Shown here: positions 39,201 to 49,592 of the stretch, in pieces | How the letters are laid out: every line of letters starts with the position of its first letter | How positions within the stretch are numbered: position 1 is the stretch's first letter | Origin: Brasenia schreberi | Taxonomy: Eukaryota; Streptophyta; Magnoliopsida; Nymphaeales; Cabombaceae | NCBI GenBank assembly: GCA_036023115.1 | Contig: JAYKKT010000059.1 | Coordinates: 1,950,501-2,014,500, forward strand | Length of the DNA stretch: 64,000 nt | Direction of reading: 5' to 3' | The notes under the pieces: model-generated | Databases searched by the model: none | Seen by the model: only the letters and a program-made list of their open reading frames with translations | Told to the model about the DNA's origin: nothing | Program-made: the position numbers and the translations under genes

Positions 39201-42200
39201 ACACAGACATACATACATAATTACATATATTACTTTCCACAATGCCTTTCTCAGGTTCAAATGAATTACATTGTCAAGATATCTCGCTTAGTACTTTCTT
39301 GATTTCATCATAAAAAATACAAAGATATTTACTTTTAGAATCAATCAAGAGTACGATAAATCTTTAAAACAAATCTTCTATGACTATAATGCCTACTGAA
39401 CAGGAATACCAGCAAGCTGCACGCATCATTGTAAAAACAACACATGCCAAGAATAGTCGTTTCTGTGAACCCATTTTGGTTTCTATACAGATAGTAACAG
39501 GACCTGGTTGCTCTATCGAGTTTATGCGCCTCGGAGAAAAGCATTTGAAGGATCCCATATGCTTCATCATCATTAACATTATTTTCAGACATCTGAAACA
39601 ATAACGCTTCTGAAAATCTTTCTCTAGCATACAAGTCTTTTATAGCTGTCACTAATAACTGCCAAATGCGTGATCTGGAATTTGATTCAATCAAATGCGA
39701 GGAACAACCACTATCTGGTAAGCACAAGCGGACATCCTTAAGCATACACGGGAGCATCTCATGAAGTAAGATACCTGTCAAAGAAAACAAATCCATTTTG
39801 AAATTCAACAAGTCTTTCACAGTTTTGCCATTTCTTTACTAAAATAATATTCATACATCAAAGACAAAATATCAAAATTCTCATGAAAATAACAAAGAAT
39901 GCTAACAATAAATAAAAGAGCATGTTCATCAAATGCATAGATATGTATTTATGTACATATGTATGCATGTATGTACATTTGTATGTGTGTCTATGAGTGT
40001 ATATATACATTTAACAACATGATGTAATATACAAGCTTTCATTCACTATCAACAACAACAGCCCCACGAGCGTCAATATATGAAGATCATGATGCATATG
40101 TACATATCATAAACTAAAAAGATCACAATGGAAAAGAAATGTACATGGTCAGATAGTAGCCTGATTCATGTCATTGTGAACACAAAGCACAAAAGAAACT
40201 TTCGCAAAGATGCAAAACTTCTTAAATTGCACATCACTTATCAATCTAAAAAAGTTGATTCAAACCGAAGGTTATGAAGACTCTCTTTATGAACTATATA
40301 TCCTAGATTCTAACTATTTCTTGGAATCAATGTTGGGATCAAAGTACTTAAGGTTTTCCATAACAAGGTACAACAACTAAGAGTGAGTTAACGCATACCT
40401 CATTATTTCAAAATAGTATTTGTAAAGATGCAACTCCGCCCATGTAAGGGATCACCCTTGCATTGCTTATGAGCATTGCTTTCGGGTGTCCCTGCCTACC
40501 GACAAGCTGCAGAGCCCGAATGCAGTGATAAGTAAGCAAGAGCCACTATATTTTTGCCCGAATGTAGTGAATCAATTGCAAAGAGGGTTCCCACATCATG
40601 GACGGGTGTAGGTAAAGAAGTTAGTCCCACTACATTGCCGCCCGAATGAAGTGAATAATTTTCAGAGAGGGTCTCCACATTTTGAATATGGACGAATGCA
40701 GGAGGTAAGGAAACTAGTCCTAGATAATAAGATTCATATTGGTTCTTGGAATATCAGAACATTATCCGGTAAGCTAATGGAGGTGGTAGATATTATGATT
40801 CAAAGAAAGCTTCATATTCTATGTTTACAAGAGACAAAATGGGTTGGAGAAAAAATAAAGGAGATAGAGGATACAGGTTTTAAATTATGGTACTCAGGTA
40901 AAGAAAAAGCTTGAAACGGAGTTGGTATTATCATAAATAAAGATTTAAAGGATAGTGTAGTAGACATACAATAATATGGTGACCGAATCATGATGTTGAA
41001 ATTAGTGTTAGGAGCAGAGGTTTTGAATATAGTTTGAACTTACGCATCCCAAGTAGGACTAGAAGATAGTATAAAGACAACTTTTGGGGAAGAGTTAGAT
41101 AAGGTACAACAACAACTAAGCCTTTCCCCATACTAGACGGGTTCGGCTACATGGATTCTTTGTTTCCACATATCCCTATCGTGTGTCATGTTAGCAGTTA
41201 ACTCCCAATAAGCTAGATCATTCTTTATTGTTTCTTTCCAACACTTTTGTGGTCGTCCTCTACCTCTTTTAATACTTTCCAAATTTAGTTTTTCTAACCT
41301 TCTTACAGGTTCTTCTTTTGATCTTCTTTCTATATGTCCAAACCATCTTAAACGATGTTCTCTCATTTTATCCTCTATTGGTGCCACTCCTAATTTGTTT
41401 CTAATAACCTCATTATGTATACAGTCTTTTCTTGTATGGCCACTCATCCATCTCAACATCTTAATTTCTGTCACAGACATCTTTTGTACATGTTGATGAT
41501 TAACTGCCCAACACTCAGAACCATAAAACATGGCAGGCCTAATTGTTGCTCTATAATATTTACCTTTTAATTTTAATGGTATCTTCTTATCACAAAGAAT
41601 ACCTGATGCTTCTCTCCATTTTAACCAACCAGTATTAATTCTATGTGTAACATCTCCATCAATTCTTCCATCACTCTTAAAAATTGACCCTAAGTATCTA
41701 AAACTTTCCTTTTGGGAAATGCAATGTGTGCCAATTTTAATTTATATGTCCTCTGAAGTAACCAAATGATCAAACTTACATTCCATATATTCTGTCTTTG
41801 TTCTACTATGTCGGAGGCCTTTGCTTTCTAATGTTTCTCTCCATAGTTCCAATTTTCTATTAACTTTTTCCTTACACTCCTCTACTAATACAATGTCATC
41901 TGCAAATAACATACACCAAGGTACTTCATCTTGAATATGTTTTGTTAACCCATCCATCACCATTATAAATAAGTATGGACTTAAAGTTGATCCTTGATGT
42001 AACCCAATATTAACTTCAAAGAAGTCTATCGTTCCTTCATGAGTCCTCACACATGTTTTTGCACCATCATACATGTCCCCTTATAAGGTTAATATATGTC
42101 AATGGGATACCTCTTTTTTCCAAAGTTCTCCAAAGAACCTCCCTCGGTACCCTATCATAAGCTTTTTCTAGATCAATAAATATCATATGAAGGTCTTTCT

Positions 42201-45200
42201 TTTTTGCTCTAAAATGTTCCATAAGACGTCTCAAAAGGTGAATCGCTTCAATAGTAGATCTGCCTGGCATGAATTCAAATTAGTTCTCTGTTGATACTTG
42301 TCTTAACCTACGTTCGATAATTCTTTCCCATAATTTCATAGTATGACTCATTAACTTGATACCTCGATAATTCGCACAATTTTGAATGTCTCCCTTGTTC
42401 TTATATATGGGTATAAGTGTACTTGCTCTCCATTCCTCGGGCATCTTTTGGTTTTTCCATATTTCATTAAATAGTCTTGTGAGCCAAGTGACTCCTATTT
42501 CTCCTAGTATTTTCTAAACTTCTATAGGAATATTATCTGGTCCTACCGATTTACCACCCTTCTAAAGTTTCACTAGTTTTCTTAGCGTAATGTAATTTGT
42601 AACATGCCCTCTTTGCCTTGATTTTATTTTGTACTACTTCACTCCACCACCAAGCTTCTTTTTGTGCCGATACACCTCCCTTAGATACACCTAACACATC
42701 TTTCGCCACTTTCCTAATATGTATAGCCATATTGTTCCACATATCACAGGGTGTGCCAACATAATTCCAAACATCTCCTTGAAGGACTTTCTGTTTAAAT
42801 ATATCTTCTTTCTCGCTTTTGAGGTTCCACCATTTAGTCTGAATAGCTCGATGCACTCTTTTCTTCTTTGTCCATTTTTTTATTTGTAAATCCATAACTA
42901 AAAGTCGATGTTGGGTGGTTAAGCTTTCTCCTGAAATTACCTTGCAAACTTTACAACACGCTCGATCTTTTTTTCTACAAATAAAGTAATCATGCTCAAG
43001 AAGTGTACAAGTTACTCTTTTCAGTGAAAATAATATGCACCTTTTGAATATCAATATGTTCAGCAATACCTTGAACTGGGATAGGGCCACAAAATCATTT
43101 ACCAAGAACTTGTCCATCTATGCGATGATAGGAGGTGTTTGTAGCAGTGTTATACCGATCCATATCGTATAGAGTCTGTAGACAATACGATACAAGGGTC
43201 AGATAGCAACTTGAAGATGTATTGGCCTCTATCACATGATAGAGGCTGACATGCATGTTGTGGGCATTCTTTTCAAGGCAGGGCCTTTTAAGGTCCTTGT
43301 TCTTTTATTTCACTCCATCTAGCACATGTAGGAAGAGGTGTTTCTGGTTTCTTGGCGGTTTGAAGCTTTTCCGGCCTTATGGTCACAATTTCTTCACGTT
43401 TCTTGAGATTATTCATTGTATTTGAGGTATCAAGTGTTGTTTTTCTTTATTTCTTCAAAACTTTTTGGTGCATTTGATGTATGCGACATTGTTAAAGATT
43501 ACTTAGTTGATGATCATGATTTTAATGTTTGAGATTAAGAACTGTTTAATTCTTATACTTTTAAACAGTATTTAAGTTACATGAAGTATAATAGCACATA
43601 ATTTTTGATGTTTTAGAACTTGACTTGTTTTAATTTGGTAATGGAACAATGGTTAGATTATTATTCTTAATTGTGAGTCTGTTAATGTTATTTGTTTGTT
43701 CATCATTCTTTGTATGATTATTATTAGTTAATATAGGTCCTTACATCAATAACTTATCAATAAATCATGATATGCTATCATTCTTATGAGATGTTAATGT
43801 TTATCTCACTTGCATTGTTTTTATTATCTATTTGAGATTTCTCTTGATTTTTTTATTTTTCCAGATTCTTTTCTTTTTAACAACGTATCAACTGTATAAC
43901 TGTATCATACCGATACAATATGGGACATACAACACCTATTTGCGGTAAAACAACATTGTGACATTCATTCATCTTCAATATTCAGCTTGTGCTACTCAGC
44001 AAACTTATTGGTTGCTCTAAGAATGCAAACCTATAAAATCAAGTTTGCAATCGAGAAAAAGTTTTACAAAGGGCTACCCACAATTACAGCTACATGTTTG
44101 AGAAAGTAACACCCACGTTCAGACACCTTTTCTTTGCAAAAATGCATACAGACCTACATTAGTTGATGCTAATTTTTTATATCCAGTGTCCTTTATGGAT
44201 GATTCTTCATATTGAGATTTTCGAATGAAATTCTTTTTCCTTTATGGTACACTATGGCAAATTGCTAGAAACATAACAGAAGTCCATAGCCATGTATGGA
44301 GACCATCTTAGGAGAATGTACAGAAACATTTACCATAAAGTAAAATCTTGGCAAACGCTGGAAAGCAAGACCCTTCATAAAAATAGCGGCTACATATTTC
44401 CCTGCAAGCATCCCTTTGGATCTCTGCCTGAAGCACCTGCAGAAGAATGTGTAGTACATAAAAAGGTTAGGGTAAATAACCATATCCATGGAACATGTAG
44501 AAAAGATTAATTGTGGTGAACATTGTCAAGATGAAAAGTAACTGCAATAGGCATCAAAGTGAAACAAAGTTCAGCTTATGAAAAAACTTTATTCATTTTC
44601 AGGAGGCAACATGTCAGATCAAACTGAATGATTGAACAGAAACAATCGCACATTTAGTTGGGCTTATAAAGCTTTGGATTCGGTTAGTCGGCATTTGTTT
44701 TTCCAGACTATGAACAAAAGGAGTTTTGACAAGAAAATTTCATCGACATTGTAGCTCATTGCCGCAGCATTAGTGATTGCAGGACCCTTCACAAGAATGT
44801 CCCATTCCTTGCTATTCCCATCACATTGTTGCAAAGACCTGGCTACTCTGTTTAAAAGGTCAATCTCGTAACCATCTCATGGTTTCCCCTAAGTGATGAT
44901 GCTTCATTTCCACCTGGAGCATTTTCTAGCGGTCATAGGTCATAGGATTTGGATCTTTGTCTCTCCCTCAAAGATTCATGACGATTTTGAGCATGGCAAG
45001 TACTAAGAAGGTGTCCTCTTTCAAAAAAATGATAACACTAATAAGGAGAAGTTCAGGTTATTTTGTTTGAACGATAAAATAAGGGATCACCCTTGCATTG
45101 TCGGTCCCAAGCCCGGATAAAGGAGGAGGGTTGTGTTAGGCTTCCGACAGCCAGCGTAAAACTTCGTCGGATTTCTACAACATGGATTACAAAAATTATG

Positions 45201-48200
45201 AGCATTGCTTTGGGGCGTCCCCGCCTAGCGACGTGCTGCAGAGCCCGAATGCAGTAAGAAGTAAGCAAGGGCCACTACATTTTCGCCCGAATGTAGTGAA
45301 TCAATTGCAGAGAGGGTTCTCACATCATGGACGGGTGTGGGTAAAGAAGTTAGTCCCGCTACATTGCCGCCCGAATGTAGTGAAAAATTTTCAGAGAGGG
45401 TCTCCGCATTTTGATTATGGACGGATGCGGGGGGTAAGGAAGCTAGTCCTAGATAATAAGATTCGTATTGGTTCTTGGAATATCGGAACATTATCGGGTA
45501 AGCTAATGGAGGTGGTAGATACTATGATTCGGAGAAAGATTCATATTCTATGTTTACAAGAGACAAAATGGGTTGGAGAAAAAGCAAAGGAGATAGAGGA
45601 TACAGGTTTTAAATTATGGTACTCACGTAAAGAAAAGGCCCGAAACGGAGTTGGTATTATCATAAATAAAGATTTAAAAGAGAGTGTAGTAGACATACAA
45701 CGATATGGTGACCGAATCATGACATTGAAATTAGTGTTAGGAGTAGAGGTTTTGAATATAGTTTGTGCTTACGCACCCCAAGTAGGACTAGAAGATAGTA
45801 TAAAGACAGTTTTTTGGGAAGAGTTAGATAAGGTGTTTCAAAAGATTCCACAAAGGGAGATGATTTGTTTAGGAGGAGATTTAAATGGACATGTCGGTAA
45901 AGAGGCATTAGGATATCAAGGGATTCATGGAAACTTTGGTTATGGGGATATAAACGAGGAAGGTAGGGAGATTTTAAATTTTGCTATGTCATTTGATCTC
46001 TTTATAGTCAATACAATCTTCAAAAAACGAGATGAACATTTAATTACTTATAAGAGTGGCTTATCACAAACACAAATTGATTACTTTATTTGTAGAAAAA
46101 AAGATAGAGCGTGTTGTAAAGATTGTAAGGTAATTCCAGGAGAAAGCTTAACCACCCAACATCGACTTTTAGTTATGGATTTACAAATAAAAAAATGGAC
46201 AAAGAAGAAAAGAGTGCATCGAGCTATTCGGACTAAATGGTGGAACCTCAAAAGCGAGAAAGAAGATATATTTAAACAAAAAGTCCTTCAAGGAGATGTT
46301 TGGAATTATGTTGGCACACCCTCTGATATGTGGAACAATATGGCTATACATATTAGGAAAGTGGCGAAAGATGTGTTAGGGGTATCTAAGGGAGGTGTAC
46401 CAGCACAAAAAGAAGCTTGGTGGTGGAGTGAAGTAGTACAAAACAAAATCAAGGCAAAGAGGGCATGTTACAAATTACATTATGCTAAGAAAACTAGTGA
46501 AACTTTAGAAGCTTATAAGAAAGCAAAGAAGGAAGCAAAAAAGGCCGTTAGTGAAGCAAAAGCTAAGATTTGGGAGGACTTATATAAAAAAACTCAACTC
46601 AAAAGAGGGTGAAAGAGATATTTTTAGGATAGCTAGGGCTAGAGATAAGAAAACTAAAGATCTTAATTATGTTAGATGCATAAAAGACGATGATGAAAAA
46701 ATTCTAGTGGCAAATGATGATATAAGAAATAGATGGAAAAACTATTTTTATAATCTTTTTAATGAAAATAAAGATGTTAGTATTAGTTTAGGAGATTTAG
46801 CCAAGTCAGAAAAGTATATAAACCACAATTTCTACCGACGTATTCAAAAGAATGAAGTCAAAGAGGCTCTTAAACATATGAAGAGTGGTAAATCGGTAGG
46901 ACCAGATAATATTCCTATAGAAGTTTGGAAAATACTAGGAGAAATAGGAATCACTTGGCTCACAAGACTATTTAATGAAATATGGAAAAACCAAAAGATG
47001 CCCGAGGAATGGAGAGCAAGTACACTTATACCCGTATATAAGAACAAGGGAGACATTCAAAATTGTGCGAATTATCGAGGTATCAAGTTAATGAGTCATA
47101 CTATGAAATTATGGGAAAGAATTATCGAACGTAGGTTAAGACAAGTATCAAGTACAACACAGAACCAATTTGGATTTATGCCAGGTAGATCTACTATTGA
47201 AGCGATTCACCTTTTGAGACGTCTTATGGAACATTTTAGAGCAAAAAAGAAAGACCTTCACATGATATTTATTGATCTAGAAAAAGCTTATGATAGGGTA
47301 CCGAGGGAGGTTCTTTGGAGAACTTTGAAAAAAAGAGGTATCCCATTGACATATATTAACCTTATAAGAGACATGTATGATGGTGCAAAAACATGTGTGA
47401 GGACTCATGAAGGAACGACAGACTTCTTTGAAGTTAATATTGGGTTACATCAAGGATCAACTTTAAGTCCATACTTGTTTATAATGGTGATGGATGAGTT
47501 AACAAAACATATTCAAGATGAAATACCTTGGTGTATGTTATTTGCAGATGATATTGTATTAGTGGAGGAGTCTAAGGAAAAAGTTAATAGAAAATTGGAA
47601 CTATGGAGAGAAACATTAGAAAACAAAGGCCTCCGACTTAGTAGAACAAAGACAGAATATATGGAATGTAAGTTTGATCATTTGGCTACTTCAGAGGACA
47701 TAGAAATTAAAATTGGCACACATTGCATTCCCCAAAAGGAAAGTTTTAAATACCTAGGGTCAATTTTTCAAAGTGATGGAAGAATTGATGGAGATGTTAC
47801 ACATAGAATTAATGCTGGTTGGTTAAAATGGAGAGGAGCATCAGGTATTCTTTGTGATAAGAAGATACCATTAAAATTAAAAGGTAAATATTATAGAGCA
47901 GCAGTTAGGCCTGCCATGTTTTATGGTTCTGAGTGTTGGGCAGTTAATCATCAACATGTACAAAAGATGTCTGTGACAAAAATGAAGATGTTGAGATGGA
48001 TGAGTGGTCATACAAGAAAAGACCGTATACATAATGAGGTTATTAGAAACAAATTAGGAGTGGCACCAATAGAGGATAAAATGAGAGAACATCGTTTAAG
48101 ATGGTTTGGACATATAGAAAGAAGATCAAAAGAAGAACCTGTAAGAAGGTTAGAAAAACTAAATTTGGAAAGTATTAAAAGAGGTAGAGGACGACCACAA

Positions 48201-49592
48201 AAGTGTTGGAAAGAAACAATAAAGAATGATCTAGCTTATTGGGAGTTAACTGCTAACATGGCACACGATAGAGATCTGTGGAAACAAAGAATCCATGTAG
48301 CCGACCCCGTCTAGTATGGGAAAAGGCTTAGTTGTTGTTGTTGTTGATAAAATAAATGGGCAAAACTGTTGAGTTTATTCCCTTTAATATTATTTATTCT
48401 CCAAAGGAAGAGCTGTTACAGTGTTACAGATATTCATGTTGAGCATTGATAGAAACATGTTCATAAAGATGACAACTCATAATCTTTCTAGGTTACACCA
48501 TAACATGGTTAAAATATGTTTGTTCAAGAAAAATCATGTTATAACAAATACCAGAAATGATATCTTCTACTAGAAAATTTTGGCTAAATGTTAAGGTATA
48601 TAAGAGTTTGCATAAAATTTTGGCTAATTGTCTAACGGTAGAAACTCTTACACACAAAGCGAATAATGAAAAATAATCAATAATATCATAGAACTCAAAG
48701 TTACAAAAGATTGAGGGTCGGCATCACACCCTTGGCAGCCGCCCCCTCTCTCTCTTTGACACGTTTTTCACTAGGGTGGAGGGTTTTTCAGCGGCTTCTA
48801 ACTTAAATTCATAATATGGCCCTACTTAATAAAAGTTACACCATGGAGCTCCTATTTGATATAGGAGGAGAATCCATTTCCTCTTTTTCCTTACCACGCC
48901 CCTTAAGTTGGGGCCTAAATACTCTTTTAACTCCCAACTTATCCAAAGTTCTCCTCAAGCGGCAAGCTACTTTAGTCAATAGATCACCTAATTGTTTTTA
49001 TGATCCCTGCAAGATCAAAAATCCCTCCAACTAATTTCTCTCGAATAAAATACACTAAACTTAATACGCTTAGTTCACGAATTCGTCAAATAATGCAATA
49101 TGAAAAGCTGCCCGAAAACAGGGTTTGGTGATACAAACAGCGTTCCAAAAGTTCGAGATTCTATTAGAAAACCGGAATAAAGCTAACAAAGAGAGGAGAC
49201 GTTTGGAAAAACTACATACTGTAGCAAAAAATAATTGCGACATGGAAGTAAACACAGTTAAAATCATCACAAATGGATTGTTGACAGTTGAAGCCGTTAA
49301 AAGCAAGAATCAATAAATCGCCGCAAATTGTGGTTCCCGGTCATGCCTATACCGATCGAAGTCGAATGAAATACCGAACCTCACCCGATAAAAGAACTGA
49401 ATTGACGGGGAAAAGCCGGATAGCAAGCGAGTGAAGAGCCAAAATGACGTCGTCTACGCGTTTCGCCTTCTCGATCGCCGAACTGACTTCCGAAACAAGT
49501 TTCAGGATCGTTGATGGTACTGAACCCGATTCCTCTTCTTCCTCGTTATCCCTCATCTTTCGATCTTCCATCGGCACGCGTTCCACTTCCAT
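30299..49592 (-). CDS. TELO2: TELO2/TEL2 homologue (PIKK stability, TTT complex), expanded and apparently damaged
   Basis: TEL2 works with TTI1/TTI2 and HSP90 to stabilise PIKK kinases such as ATM, ATR and TOR. Exons found on the minus strand, with consistent phases except where noted: 49385-49592 (start, [10 protein letters not shown]), 44334-44436, 39504-39774, 38870-38903, 38694-38826, 38525-38608, 37839-38407, 31611-32383, 31292-31490, 30299-30424 (stop). Landmarks: [125 protein letters not shown]. Found exons total 2,500 nt (about 830 codons). Plant TEL2 is near 1,000 residues from memory. The middle-N-terminal region (about 200 residues) and a tiny exon after exon 1 were not found, and 31868-31870 is an in-frame TGA. 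Confidence 0.88.
31868..31870 (-). other. In-frame TGA in the largest TELO2 exon
   Basis: The frame reads LKMEKC, stop, RWISQSS, then [18 protein letters not shown] and on without interruption. The family has a basic RRW at this point as I recall it, so CGA to TGA at a CpG is the simplest explanation. The downstream part (about 250 codons) is well conserved, so the change looks recent, or is a sequencing error. Confidence 0.7.
32630..32718 (-). repeat. SINE-like fragment
   Basis: On the minus strand GGTCATGAGTTTGACTCCC resembles a polymerase III B box and matches other SINE-like scraps in the window. It lies in a TELO2 intron directly next to the copia insertion site. Confidence 0.35.
32719..33082 (-). 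repeat. 3' LTR of the intronic copia
   Basis: Carries one extra copy of a local AATGGATCAG word compared with the 5' LTR (CCAATTGATCAGTTTCCCAA region), which explains the 15-bp length difference. Confidence 0.92.
33300..36765 (-). pseudogene. Copia gag-pol remnant in TELO2 intron
   Basis: Gag at 36430-36765: [18 protein letters not shown], then [14 protein letters not shown] zinc-knuckle-like [15 protein letters not shown] is near 35960. The pre-integrase part at 35090-35401 has WHKRLGHLP and CETCQKAKH. The integrase core follows ([16 protein letters not shown]-type text, then a clean 144-codon frame 34314-34748 with [20 protein letters not shown]). Downstream only scraps of RT/RNase H remain (ALDILEET, then a degraded end). 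The YVDD catalytic segment was not found. Confidence 0.9.
37422..37770 (-). repeat. 5' LTR of the intronic copia
   Basis: Nearly identical to the 3' LTR apart from scattered substitutions and the 15-bp local difference. It is followed on the minus strand by the tRNA primer site. Confidence 0.92.
39841..40447. other. TELO2 intron sequence, no exon found
   Basis: Searched on the minus strand for the missing TELO2 exons without success. An RTE-tail-like AAGGTACAACAACTAAG occurs at about 40365. Confidence 0.4.
40448..41104 (+). mobile_element. 3'-truncated RTE copy (5' end plus endonuclease part)
   Basis: Starts GGGATCACCC like the long copy, lacks about 100 bases of its leader, then reads [34 protein letters not shown] and [16 protein letters not shown]. 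Stops break the frame at 40912, 40970 and 41036. It ends abruptly at GAGTTAGATAAGGT, where an inverted RTE begins. Confidence 0.9.
41105..42988 (-). mobile_element. 5'-truncated RTE copy, inverted relative to its neighbour
   Basis: On the minus strand it begins in the endonuclease tail ([12 protein letters not shown]), passes through the reverse transcriptase ([49 protein letters not shown]) and ends at GGCTTAGTTGTTGTTGT at 41105. It has several stops and small deletions. It abuts the plus-strand RTE fragment with no spacer. Confidence 0.92.
43145..43937. mobile_element. Non-autonomous hAT derivative in TELO2 intron
   Basis: Left end CAGTGTTATACCGATCC and right end GACATACAACACCT resemble the ends of the inner hAT at 25.67 kb, including GATACAATA-type subterminal words. 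Flanks GTTTGTAG and ATTTGCGG match at 5 of 8 bases, and all three differences are transitions. No transposase is inside. Confidence 0.55.
44664..44877 (-). pseudogene. Unidentified coding-like stretch in TELO2 intron
   Basis: A 71-codon stretch open on the minus strand without an initiating Met: [60 protein letters not shown], then a stop. Composition is protein-like, but I do not recognise the family. It does not match the TEL2 region expected at this position. It may be an exon captured by, or left from, another element. Confidence 0.35.
45182..46612 (+). CDS. RTE endonuclease part (AP-endonuclease-like), first half of a split ORF
   Basis: 476 codons. The endonuclease fold shows [25 protein letters not shown] (catalytic Glu), [18 protein letters not shown] (Asp/Asn) and a QIDYFICR ending. 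A Lys/Trp-rich linker follows ([11 protein letters not shown], then [20 protein letters not shown]). This nuclease nicks the target DNA for priming. In RTE elements endonuclease and reverse transcriptase normally form one protein. Here the frame stops at 46612 soon after a run of seven A (about 46587-46593). One base in that run accounts for the break. Confidence 0.88.
   Translation: MDYKNYEHCFGASPPSDVLQSPNAVRSKQGPLHFRPNVVNQLQRGFSHHGRVWVKKLVPLHCRPNVVKNFQRGSPHFDYGRMRGVRKLVLDNKIRIGSWNIGTLSGKLMEVVDTMIRRKIHILCLQETKWVGEKAKEIEDTGFKLWYSRKEKARNGVGIIINKDLKESVVDIQRYGDRIMTLKLVLGVEVLNIVCAYAPQVGLEDSIKTVFWEELDKVFQKIPQREMICLGGDLNGHVGKEALGYQGIHGNFGYGDINEEGREILNFAMSFDLFIVNTIFKKRDEHLITYKSGLSQTQIDYFICRKKDRACCKDCKVIPGESLTTQHRLLVMDLQIKKWTKKKRVHRAIRTKWWNLKSEKEDIFKQKVLQGDVWNYVGTPSDMWNNMAIHIRKVAKDVLGVSKGGVPAQKEAWWWSEVVQNKIKAKRACYKLHYAKKTSETLEAYKKAKKEAKKAVSEAKAKIWEDLYKKTQLKRG
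46551..48314 (+). CDS. RTE reverse transcriptase part, second half of a split ORF
   Basis: Open for 587 codons. The true join to the upstream frame is near 46590, so the first Met is probably not a start. RT motifs in order: [111 protein letters not shown] (catalytic FADD), then [11 protein letters not shown]. The C-terminal region has [21 protein letters not shown] and [10 protein letters not shown]. All catalytic positions I can check are present. Confidence 0.9.
   Translation: MKQKLRFGRTYIKKLNSKEGERDIFRIARARDKKTKDLNYVRCIKDDDEKILVANDDIRNRWKNYFYNLFNENKDVSISLGDLAKSEKYINHNFYRRIQKNEVKEALKHMKSGKSVGPDNIPIEVWKILGEIGITWLTRLFNEIWKNQKMPEEWRASTLIPVYKNKGDIQNCANYRGIKLMSHTMKLWERIIERRLRQVSSTTQNQFGFMPGRSTIEAIHLLRRLMEHFRAKKKDLHMIFIDLEKAYDRVPREVLWRTLKKRGIPLTYINLIRDMYDGAKTCVRTHEGTTDFFEVNIGLHQGSTLSPYLFIMVMDELTKHIQDEIPWCMLFADDIVLVEESKEKVNRKLELWRETLENKGLRLSRTKTEYMECKFDHLATSEDIEIKIGTHCIPQKESFKYLGSIFQSDGRIDGDVTHRINAGWLKWRGASGILCDKKIPLKLKGKYYRAAVRPAMFYGSECWAVNHQHVQKMSVTKMKMLRWMSGHTRKDRIHNEVIRNKLGVAPIEDKMREHRLRWFGHIERRSKEEPVRRLEKLNLESIKRGRGRPQKCWKETIKNDLAYWELTANMAHDRDLWKQRIHVADPV
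48380..49060 (-). mobile_element. Copia 3' end fragment in TELO2 intron
   Basis: On the minus strand the RNase H end reads [20 protein letters not shown], then [11 protein letters not shown], followed by polypurine AAGGGGCG and LTR-like sequence starting TGGTAAGG. The LTR-like part contains the GAGAGAGAGGGGGCGGCTGCC text typical of the copia families here. The far LTR end is unclear. No 5' part was found. Confidence 0.6.

Larger units (their letters stand above)
45083..48345 (+). mobile_element. Near-intact RTE-clade LINE with target duplication
   Basis: Flanked by GATAAAATA on both sides (45073-45081 and 48346-48354; one more A can be added). The 5' end GGGATCACCCTTGC is shared with two other copies in the window. 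It ends in GGCTTAGTT plus GTT repeats, typical of RTE elements, instead of poly(A). It lies antisense in the TELO2 intron between exon 1 and the next recognised exon. Confidence 0.95.

Noticed and set aside
40448..42988. Twin-priming inversion of a single RTE insertion
   Set aside because: Twin priming puts the inverted 5' segment upstream of the 3' segment. Here the 5' part lies beyond the 3' tail, so the geometry does not fit.
42551..43117. A separate 188-codon gene on the minus strand
   Set aside because: From YFICRKKD onward it is RTE sequence. The first 40 codons are flanking sequence that happens to be open.
43013..43117. TELO2 exon (MDKFLVNDF resembles the family's DKFFLNG-type text)
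   Set aside because: The similarity stops after a few residues, and no splice sites of matching phase bound it.
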